From Chitinophagaceae bacterium (lineage in GTDB: Bacteria > Bacteroidota > Bacteroidia > Chitinophagales > Chitinophagaceae): a stretch of 11,467 nucleotides of DNA. The translations under genes were made by a program, and so were the position numbers. The stretch is from positions 1 through 11,467 of the forward strand of contig JALOMC010000056.1 in assembly GCA_025455665.1 (NCBI GenBank). Reading direction: 5' to 3'. Of this stretch, positions 1 through 6,178 are shown one piece after another; the stretch's first letter is position 1; every line of letters starts with the position of its first letter. The notes under the pieces are model-generated. The model did no database searches, had not been told where the DNA came from, and saw nothing but the letters and a program-made list of their open reading frames with translations.

Positions 1-365
1 GCTTTATTGGCCCGGTTTACATTCAACAGCAATCCGGCGGCGCCGGCCTGCCGGGCCGTATCGGCGGCTACCTGCAGCAGCGCTTTGCCTACTCCTTTGG
101 TTTGAATAAATGGTAGCACATAAAGTTTGTGCAGCTTCCAATCGGGCGGTGCCGCTGCACTGGCGCCGGCAAAGCCAATGGGTAATCCCTGTTCATCTTC
201 GGCTAGCCAAAACCGATGGCCATTTTGCATTTGTTCCGTCAGCACATCGGCCGCATACATGCTGTTTAGCATATAGCCTACCTGGCGGGCACTCATGGGC
301 CAGGTGCGGGCAGCCAGTAGCTGAATGGTGCCCACATCGTGCAGCGTGGCTGGCCTTATTTGCAT
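1..365 (-). CDS. GNAT-family N-acetyltransferase (3' end beyond window)
   Basis: Partial gene, 121 codons visible, running off the left edge. It starts at ATG 365-363 (MQIRPATLHDVGTIQLLA). GNAT enzymes transfer an acetyl group from acetyl-CoA to an amine, but the substrate here cannot be told. Visible family features are an N-terminal beta strand and helix (IRPATLHDVGTIQ), a central strand pair (RFWLAEDEQG then PIGFAGA, residues 51-68), and the strand LHKLYVLP (79-85) leading into the acetyl-CoA pyrophosphate loop Q88-TKG-VG93-KAL. A later strand, LLLNVNRAN (112-120), matches the 'L.VN..N..A' block typical of the fold. The C-terminal part lies outside the window. The gene begins 4 nt after the stop of the secreted-protein gene and is probably co-transcribed from the valS promoter. 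No strong Shine-Dalgarno sequence is visible. The family assignment is firm; the specific function is unknown. Confidence 0.85.
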   Translation of the reverse strand, partial: MQIRPATLHDVGTIQLLAARTWPMSARQVGYMLNSMYAADVLTEQMQNGHRFWLAEDEQGLPIGFAGASAAAPPDWKLHKLYVLPFIQTKGVGKALLQVAADTARQAGAAGLLLNVNRANK

Positions 366-369
366 ATGC

Positions 370-891
370 TTAGCGCAATTTGATGATCAATGCCGGAGCC
401 ATTTGAAGGCGCTTTGTGACTGGATGTATGACCAAAATCTGCTCAAACAAAACCTCTTCGGTGGCTTGCAGCGCATCGTTCATTTCTTTTTGCCAGGCCT
501 CGGGCAATTTGGCCCCCTCCACCGGCACGGCATTAAACGTGGAAATCACTTTGCGGCGCCCGGTTTTGTAATCGTCTGACGCCTCTTTTTTGCGCCAGCC
601 CAGCCGAAAGCTTTGCACGGTAAAAAACACACCGCTGGCACTGTCTTTCACCTTCAGCTCCAACGCCAGCGCTTTTTTGAAGTCGGCCACAAAGGCGGTG
701 TTGTTGGTAGCTTTCCAGATGCCAAACTGCGCCTGCAGGCGCAGCGGCTTCAGTGTATCAATCAGCGGAATGGCTGGCTTGGGCTTGGCAACCGGTGGTT
801 TGGTTTGTGCCAGTGCACTGCCCGCCGGCATCAGCAAGGCAGCCAGCAGGGCCATGGGCAACATTGAAAGGAGGCGGTGCTTCATGATCAT
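370..891 (-). CDS. Small secreted protein of unknown function
   Basis: Up to 173 residues. I do not recognise the family. The N-terminus is a clear type I signal peptide: basic MKHR, a hydrophobic LLSMLPMALLAALLMPAG core, then S-ALA before Q29, so cleavage after about residue 28 is likely. A short Pro/Lys-rich linker follows (KPPVAKPKPAIP). The mature part of about 130 residues looks soluble and mixed alpha/beta, with an alternating strand-like stretch (LRLQAQFGIW), a basic patch (LGWRKKEASDDYKTGRRK) and no further membrane segment or cysteine. It is predicted to be periplasmic. The first ATG (891-889) overlaps the valS stop codon by one base (TGATG). A second in-frame ATG at 885-883 gives the more usual signal peptide start MKHRLL and may be the true one. 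The position between valS and a GNAT gene suggests co-transcription but does not reveal the role. Confidence 0.8.
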   Translation of the reverse strand: MIMKHRLLSMLPMALLAALLMPAGSALAQTKPPVAKPKPAIPLIDTLKPLRLQAQFGIWKATNNTAFVADFKKALALELKVKDSASGVFFTVQSFRLGWRKKEASDDYKTGRRKVISTFNAVPVEGAKLPEAWQKEMNDALQATEEVLFEQILVIHPVTKRLQMAPALIIKLR

Positions 892-3563
892 CAGGCGCCT
901 AACGCTGCCAGGCTTTCTTGTATTGTTTGAATACGGGCTTCGGCGTCGGCTTTCTTTTTTCGCTCTATTTCTACCACTTCAGGCTTGGCATTTTGCACAA
1001 AGCGTTCGTTGGCCAGCTTCTTATCTACGCTAGTCAAAAATTGCTGCTGGTATTCCAGGTCTTTTAGCAGCTCGGCTTTCAGCTGGTCGGTATCAATTGC
1101 CTTTTCCGATTCTATGAAAAACTTCTCGCTTTCAATGGCTACCACAATGCTATTGGCCACTGGCTTTGTGGTATATAGCAGCTCGCTGGCATTTACCTGC
1201 TTTTTCAGCACGGCGGCGATGCTATCGTAGTTAGCGGGGTGGCTGGTTTGCAGGTGCAGTCGGATGCTTTCCTTGGGCTTCAGCTGGTTTTTGGCACGGG
1301 CTTCCCGCAGTGTAGAAATCACTTGCTTCAACAGTTCGCCCTGCTGCAACAAGGCTGCTGGCGGCGGTGTGGCAGCGCTGTACTGGTGGGTGCACAGGTC
1401 GGTACTGCGGCTAGCCAACTGGTGGTACAATTCCTCGGTAATGAACGGCATGAACGGATGCAACAGGGCCAGCAATTCATCGAAATACCGAACGGTGTTG
1501 GCGTATACCTCGGGGCTGATAGGTTGCTCAAAGCCGGGCTTCACCCACTCGAGGTACCAGCTGCAGAAATCGTCCCAAATCAGCGAATACACGGTTTTCA
1601 AAGCTTCGCTCAGTCTGAACTGGCTCATCAGGCTATCGAGTTCCTGCTTTACCTGCTGCAGGCGGGCACCAAACCAATCCATCGCAAACTGGCTATCGGC
1701 CAGTTGCCCGGGACTGTCGGCCTGCCGTCCTTCCCACATCTTCACCAGCTTCATGGCATTCCACAGCTTGTTATTAAAGTTGCGGCCTTGCTCCAACGAG
1801 CTTTCATCGAACAGCAGGTCGTTGCCGGCAGGCGATGCAATGAGAATACCAAACCGCACGGCATCGGCACCATAGCGATCTATCAGCTCCAGCAGGTCGG
1901 GGCTATTGCCCAGCTGCTTGCTCATTTTGCGGCCCTGCTTATCCCGCACCATGCCGGTAAAGTATACGTCTTTGAAAGGACGCTTTCCTTCGTATTCGTA
2001 GCCGGCCATGATCATGCGGGCTACCCAAAAGAAAATGATATCCTGACCGGTGACCAGCGTGGTAGAAGGGTAATAGTAGCGAGCATCGGCATTGCCAGGA
2101 TGGCTGATGCCTTTGAATACCTCCATGGGCCATAGCCAGCTGCTGAACCAGGTGTCCAGTACATCCTCATCTTGCGAAAGACCACCGACCACCGACGACG
2201 GACGCCCGAATTGTTGCTGATAAGCAGCTTCTGCCTCTTTTTCGGTGGCAGCTACCACAAAATTGCCTTCGCTATCATACCAGGCAGGGATGCGCTGCCC
2301 CCACCACAGTTGGCGGCTGATGCACCAGTCTTTGATGTTGCTGAGCCAGTGGCGGTAGGTGTTTTTCAGCTTTTCAGGATGGAACTGAATGGTATCATTC
2401 ATCACATCTTCCAGCACCTGCGGATTCTTGTCCATGAATGCTGTCATATTGATGAACCATTGCAGGCTCAGCTTGCTTTCGATAATGGCGCCAGTGCGTT
2501 CGCTGGTGCCTACCTGTCCGCGGTAGTCTTCTTCTTTCACCAGCTGGCCCAGTGCCGCAATATCTTGTGCTATTTTTTTGCGCAGCTCAAAGCGGTCCAT
2601 GCCTTGGTAAGCCAGCACCTGCTCCGATGGGTTTTCATCCAGCAACTCGGCCGTAGTAAACTTGCCGGTAGCATCGAGGGTGTCAATGGCTTTCAGCTGG
2701 TGCTTCAGGCCCAGCATGTTGTCGTTTTTATCGTGGGCGGGTGTTATTTTCAGCGCACCGGTACCAAAGGCGGCATCCACATATTCATCGGCAATAATGG
2801 GTATCCGGCGGTTGATGATGGGAACAATGACTTCCTTGCCGACCAAAGCTGCATAGCGTTCATCAGCAGGATTTACGCAAATGGCTACATCGCCCAAAAT
2901 GGTTTCGGGGCGGGTAGTTGCTACCGTTATGCCACCCTCGCTGCCATCGGCCAGCTGGTAGTGCACGTAGTACAGCTTGCTGTCTATTTCTTTAAAAATG
3001 ACTTCTTCGTCGCTGAGGGCGGTCTGGCCCACCGGATCCCAGTTTACCATGCGCTTACCGCGGTAAATGAGGCCTTTGTTGTACAGGTCTACAAATACCT
3101 TGATGACAGATTGATAATAATCCGGATCCATGGTAAAACTGGTGCGGTCCCAATCGAGGCTGCAGCCCAGTTTCTTCAATTGCTGCAAAATGATGCCGCC
3201 GTATTTCTCCTTCCACTCCCAGGCGTATTTCAAAAACTCATCGCGGCTGAGGCTGCTTTTGGCAATGCCTTTTTCGCGAAGCATGGCCACCACCTTGGCT
3301 TCGGTAGCAATGCTGGCATGGTCGGTACCGGGTACCCAGCAGGCATTTTTGCCCTGCATGCGGGCACGCCGAATAAGAATATCCTGGATCGTATTGTTAA
3401 GGCAATGGCCCATGTGCAGCACGCCAGTCACATTGGGCGGCGGAATGACGATGGTGTAGGGCTCCCGCTCGTCGGGGGTGCTTTTAAAGTATTGCTGATC
3501 CAGCCAATGTTGGTACCACTTGGTTTCGGCCTGCTGGTGCTCAAAGTTTTTACTGATGTCCAT
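891..3563 (-). CDS. valS: Valyl-tRNA synthetase
   Basis: A full-length class I aminoacyl-tRNA synthetase of 890 residues, close to the usual size of about 880. It charges tRNA-Val with valine in the cytoplasm and hydrolyses mischarged Thr-tRNA-Val. The Rossmann catalytic domain carries the HIGH-type motif as HMGH (50-53, in PPPNVTGVLHMGH), followed by WVPGTDHASIATE. The inserted editing (CP1) domain shows ATTRPETILGD (TRPET at 217-221) and TPAHDKND. Catalytic sequence resumes with WCISRQLWWGQRIPAWY and DVLDTWFSSWLWP. The KMSKS motif is KMSKQ at 546-550, followed by LGNSPD, a form I associate with Bacteroidota. The anticodon-binding domain follows, and the last 65 residues or so form the Lys/Glu-rich coiled-coil arm that contacts tRNA. 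The start MDISKNFEHQQAETKWYQHW matches the family N-terminus. The gene leads the operon and has its own upstream region. Oddity: a heptanucleotide repeat encodes residues near 454-462. Confidence 0.98.
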   Translation of the reverse strand: MDISKNFEHQQAETKWYQHWLDQQYFKSTPDEREPYTIVIPPPNVTGVLHMGHCLNNTIQDILIRRARMQGKNACWVPGTDHASIATEAKVVAMLREKGIAKSSLSRDEFLKYAWEWKEKYGGIILQQLKKLGCSLDWDRTSFTMDPDYYQSVIKVFVDLYNKGLIYRGKRMVNWDPVGQTALSDEEVIFKEIDSKLYYVHYQLADGSEGGITVATTRPETILGDVAICVNPADERYAALVGKEVIVPIINRRIPIIADEYVDAAFGTGALKITPAHDKNDNMLGLKHQLKAIDTLDATGKFTTAELLDENPSEQVLAYQGMDRFELRKKIAQDIAALGQLVKEEDYRGQVGTSERTGAIIESKLSLQWFINMTAFMDKNPQVLEDVMNDTIQFHPEKLKNTYRHWLSNIKDWCISRQLWWGQRIPAWYDSEGNFVVAATEKEAEAAYQQQFGRPSSVVGGLSQDEDVLDTWFSSWLWPMEVFKGISHPGNADARYYYPSTTLVTGQDIIFFWVARMIMAGYEYEGKRPFKDVYFTGMVRDKQGRKMSKQLGNSPDLLELIDRYGADAVRFGILIASPAGNDLLFDESSLEQGRNFNNKLWNAMKLVKMWEGRQADSPGQLADSQFAMDWFGARLQQVKQELDSLMSQFRLSEALKTVYSLIWDDFCSWYLEWVKPGFEQPISPEVYANTVRYFDELLALLHPFMPFITEELYHQLASRSTDLCTHQYSAATPPPAALLQQGELLKQVISTLREARAKNQLKPKESIRLHLQTSHPANYDSIAAVLKKQVNASELLYTTKPVANSIVVAIESEKFFIESEKAIDTDQLKAELLKDLEYQQQFLTSVDKKLANERFVQNAKPEVVEIERKKKADAEARIQTIQESLAALGA
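2180..2204. repeat. 7-bp tandem repeat inside valS
   Basis: On the plus strand the sequence reads GACCACC, GACCACC, GACGACG, GACG: three and a half heptamers of the form GACSACS. Three units are 21 bp, exactly seven codons, so such an array can grow or shrink by three units without breaking frame. On the coding strand it gives the loop RPSSVVGG, immediately before LSQDEDVLDTWFSS. The surrounding valS sequence shows no comparable periodicity. Confidence 0.75.
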
Positions 3564-3598
3564 AAATGCTTACAAAATGCTTCGCGTACAAATAAAAA

Positions 3599-3612
3599 GC
3601 CAGCTTGCTGGC
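3599..3612 (-). promoter_or_regulatory. Hairpin plus T run in the valS leader
   Basis: GCCAGC-TT-GCTGGC is a perfect 6-bp inverted repeat. Read on the minus strand, the direction of valS, it is followed at once by TTTTTATTTG, giving a compact G/C-rich stem with a T run. That resembles a small intrinsic terminator or attenuator, although the loop is very tight: realistically a 5-bp stem with a 4-nt loop. It lies about 35 nt upstream of the valS start, at or just after the predicted transcription start. It could limit antisense transcription, attenuate valS, act as an operator, or be chance. No T-box specifier architecture is visible. Confidence 0.35.
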
Positions 3613-3618
3613 GGGCCG

Positions 3619-3626
3619 CAAAAATA
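3619..3626 (-). promoter_or_regulatory. Candidate valS promoter, -7 element
   Basis: The minus strand reads TATTTTTG, an exact match to the Bacteroidota -7 consensus TAnnTTTG. It would place the transcript start near 3612-3614, leaving a leader of about 50 nt before the valS ATG at 3563-3561. I see no TTTG about 20 nt upstream for the -33 element, so the call rests on the -7 box and its position in the only divergent intergenic region. Confidence 0.45.
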
Positions 3627-3642
3627 GCGAACCGGCGAGGCA

Positions 3643-3674
3643 TTTCCTGCCATGGGTTTTGCTGGTTATATTTA
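3643..3674 (+). promoter_or_regulatory. Candidate mscS promoter
   Basis: TTTC at 3643-3646, a 20-nt spacer and TATATTTA at 3667-3674 each differ by one base from the Bacteroidota consensus TTTG-N(19-21)-TAnnTTTG. The transcript would begin near 3681, giving a very short leader of about 14 nt before the ATG at 3695. The spacing is right but the match is imperfect. The element lies entirely between the two divergent genes. Confidence 0.4.
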
Positions 3675-3683
3675 CTGATAATC

Positions 3684-3689
3684 AAGGTG
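3684..3689 (+). promoter_or_regulatory. Ribosome binding site deciding the mscS start
   Basis: AAGGTG, five bases before the ATG at 3695-3697, is a reasonable Shine-Dalgarno sequence. It supports that start over the upstream in-frame TTG at 3605. The 3695 start also gives a clean signal peptide, whereas the longer version would put a polar 30-residue extension in front of it and would start inside the valS leader hairpin. Confidence 0.55.
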
Positions 3690-3694
3690 TTTTT

Positions 3695-6178
3695 ATGGCG
3701 TTGCGATTTTGCTTGGTACTACTGTTTCTGGGGTGTGCTGCCAGTGGTTTGATGGCGCAGGAGGCTTCCGGACTGCCATCCGATAGTATAGCTGCCTCCG
3801 ATAGCACCGTACAGATGCGCCGGGCTGCTTTCGATTCGGCCAGCGTGGGCAAGGCTATAGATGAGGTACGCCGCAAGCGAAAAGGCACGGATACCAGCCT
3901 GGTAAGCCAGCTGAACCGCATGGAACAGTATGCCGAACGGATTGCAAAAATGAGCGGCTTTTTTCAGCGGGGGGTGGATACGGCTAATCTGAGCGACGAA
4001 CTGGACGACATGGAGGAGCAAATGCGCCTGACCAAGGATGGGGTGGTCAACCACTACAAGCATCCGAACCTGCGCAACCTGGTAGCCAGTAATGTGCTGC
4101 TGAATGAAATGGAAAAGCAGCTGGACCAATGGCAGGATCAGGTCATGAACTACAATAAGCAACTGATAAGCATACGCAGCTTGCTGGATTCTATGAGCCG
4201 CGATAGTCTGATGAGAGTCATTCCGGCCGACTCTGTACTGGCACAGCAGTATGCGCAGCGTTTGTACGATCTCATTGTTCGTTTTCGGCCTATCGATAGT
4301 ATTACCAAAGCGGCCACCGTAGAAGTGGGTGTACTGCAGGGGCGTATTGTTCGTTTGCTGTTGGATGTGAAGGATCAGCAATCCATCATCAGTCAGGCGA
4401 TCAAGCTTCAAAGACGAAATTATTTTCAGCGGGAAGAGCCCCCGATTTGGCGGGCCAGGGAGCATCAATCTACGCTGGGGGCTATTTTTAGCACCAGCGC
4501 CGGCAAGGCAAAACTGGCGCTGAAGTACTACTTGCGCAGCACGCTGAATGTGTCTGTGCTGGTGTTGCTCACATTTTTACTGCTATGGTTTACCGTCCGC
4601 ATGATGATCAGGCGGCTACTGGCGTTGCAAAAAGACTTTCTGCTCGACCAGTTTGTGCCGCATGTACGGCGTTCGGTACCACTGTCGGCGTTGTTTATTG
4701 CCCTTAGCCTCAGCCAGCTGCTGTATAGCAATATTCCAATGGTGTTTTTACAAATGGCATGGCTGCTGATGTGGCTGGCCAGCACTTACTTGTTTTGGAA
4801 GGACCTGAATTCGGTTTGGCATCGCATCTGGTTGGGTTTCGGCGTGTTGTTTTTGTGGGCTTGTCTGGAAAATCTGGTATTGGAAAGCACGGTACTGGAG
4901 CGGTGGCTCATGCTGCTTGCTTCATTGGGCGGTATTTTGCTGGCCTGGTATGCCTTGTGGCAGTACCGCCGCTCGGCTTCCAAAAGCCCCTACTTCCGCT
5001 TTTTTGCATGGCTGCTGGTAGTGCAAGAACTGATTGGAGTCATCGGTAATGTGTCGGGCATGTACAGCTTTGGTCGGGCCATGGCAGTGGGGGGGTACTT
5101 CAATTTTGTACTCGGCATCATGTTTTTTCATGGTATCAATCTGGTGAAGGAAATGATTGTGCTTTCATACGAGTACTACCGCCGGAATGATAGGTTGACT
5201 TCGGTGGTGAATCTGTACGAGCTGAAGCAAAATGCCGAACGGTTTTTGCCATGGCTGGCCTGGGTGGGCTGGTTCATTGTTTTTGCCAAAAACCTTAATT
5301 TTTATGAGCCACTGGTCGATGCTATTTCCACTTTTTTATCTACCGAACGCAAGCTGGGCAATATTGATTTCAGCTTTGGCAGCGTAGCTATTTTCTTCAT
5401 TACCATTTGGGTGAGTACGTTATTGGCGCAGTTTGTTTCCTTTTTGCTCGGGGGCAATAAGTCGCAGGTATCTACCATTCAAAAAACACGTTTTGGCAGC
5501 TCCATCCTGGTGCTAAAGCTCGGTATCATTTCACTCGGTATTCTGGTGGCATTTGCTGCATCGGGTATCCCCATGGACAAAATCACCATCATCATTGGGG
5601 CCCTGGGTGTAGGTATTGGGTTTGGCCTTCAAAACATCGTGAACAACCTGGTGAGCGGTGTCATTCTGGCGTTTGAAAAGCCCATTGAAATAGGCGACCA
5701 GATTGAAGTGGGAGGGCGGCTGGGCAAAGTGAAAGAGATAGGTATCCGCAGTTCGAAACTGGCCACGTTTGAAGGGGCCGAAGTAATTATACCCAATGGC
5801 GATCTGCTGAGCCAGCATGTGGTGAACTGGACGCTGAGCAATAACCACCGCCGGGTAGAAATCATTGTGGGGGTGCGCTATGGCAGCCAGCTCAATACTG
5901 CCAAGCAATTGCTGGAAGAATTGCTGGTAGCCAATAACAAGGTTGACCGCAATCCGGCTCCATTAGTGCTGGTGCATCAGTTCAATCAGAGTTCTATCGA
6001 TTTTCGCTTGCTGTTCTGGACCGATATTTCGCAGTGGGTAGAGCTCAAGAGTGAAATACACCTGGCGGTAGATGAGGCGTTCAAGAAAGCGGGTATCGAG
6101 ATTCCTTTCCCCCAGCAAGATGTGTACATCAAACAAATGCCAGACAAGCCGGCGCCAGCAAAGGATACTGAGAACTAA
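3695..6178 (+). CDS. Large MscS-family mechanosensitive ion channel
   Basis: An 827-residue integral membrane protein expected to gate open under membrane tension and release solutes during hypo-osmotic shock. The start at 3695 gives a signal peptide (MALRFCLVLLFLGCAASGLMA, cleavage after about residue 21). Residues 22 to about 285 form a polar, Glu/Gln/Leu-rich periplasmic region likely to contain coiled coil. I count about eleven hydrophobic segments from residue 286 onward. The last is the pore helix beginning near M627, with ITIIIGALGVGIGFGLQN, then NNLVSGVILAFEKPIEIGD (F660). The MscS beta domain follows: GRLGKVKEIGIRSSKL, VIIPNGDLLSQHVVNW and the C-terminal alpha/beta part to PFPQQDVYI. 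Eleven segments plus a periplasmic domain resembles the MscK/MscM architecture rather than the 286-residue MscS, though the periplasmic part is shorter. The gene is divergent from valS and its stop overlaps that of the convergent TPR gene. Confidence 0.95.
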   Translation: MALRFCLVLLFLGCAASGLMAQEASGLPSDSIAASDSTVQMRRAAFDSASVGKAIDEVRRKRKGTDTSLVSQLNRMEQYAERIAKMSGFFQRGVDTANLSDELDDMEEQMRLTKDGVVNHYKHPNLRNLVASNVLLNEMEKQLDQWQDQVMNYNKQLISIRSLLDSMSRDSLMRVIPADSVLAQQYAQRLYDLIVRFRPIDSITKAATVEVGVLQGRIVRLLLDVKDQQSIISQAIKLQRRNYFQREEPPIWRAREHQSTLGAIFSTSAGKAKLALKYYLRSTLNVSVLVLLTFLLLWFTVRMMIRRLLALQKDFLLDQFVPHVRRSVPLSALFIALSLSQLLYSNIPMVFLQMAWLLMWLASTYLFWKDLNSVWHRIWLGFGVLFLWACLENLVLESTVLERWLMLLASLGGILLAWYALWQYRRSASKSPYFRFFAWLLVVQELIGVIGNVSGMYSFGRAMAVGGYFNFVLGIMFFHGINLVKEMIVLSYEYYRRNDRLTSVVNLYELKQNAERFLPWLAWVGWFIVFAKNLNFYEPLVDAISTFLSTERKLGNIDFSFGSVAIFFITIWVSTLLAQFVSFLLGGNKSQVSTIQKTRFGSSILVLKLGIISLGILVAFAASGIPMDKITIIIGALGVGIGFGLQNIVNNLVSGVILAFEKPIEIGDQIEVGGRLGKVKEIGIRSSKLATFEGAEVIIPNGDLLSQHVVNWTLSNNHRRVEIIVGVRYGSQLNTAKQLLEELLVANNKVDRNPAPLVLVHQFNQSSIDFRLLFWTDISQWVELKSEIHLAVDEAFKKAGIEIPFPQQDVYIKQMPDKPAPAKDTEN

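Noticed and set aside
1911..1925. KMSKQ in place of KMSKS in valyl-tRNA synthetase
   Set aside because: As far as I recall this is the ordinary form in Bacteroidota, so it is a lineage trait and not a defect. The HMGH variant of HIGH is likewise common in this enzyme.
3605..3694. A 30-codon N-terminal extension of the MscS-type channel from a TTG at 3605
   Set aside because: The ATG at 3695 has a Shine-Dalgarno sequence and begins a clean signal peptide; the extension overlaps the divergent promoter region and is polar.
2172..3752. A long plus-strand reading frame of 526 codons opposite valS, with smaller ones at 1239-2135 and 1264-1875
   Set aside because: They are antisense to a full-length valS with every family motif. 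Their translations are low in recognisable structure and arise from codon bias in valS.
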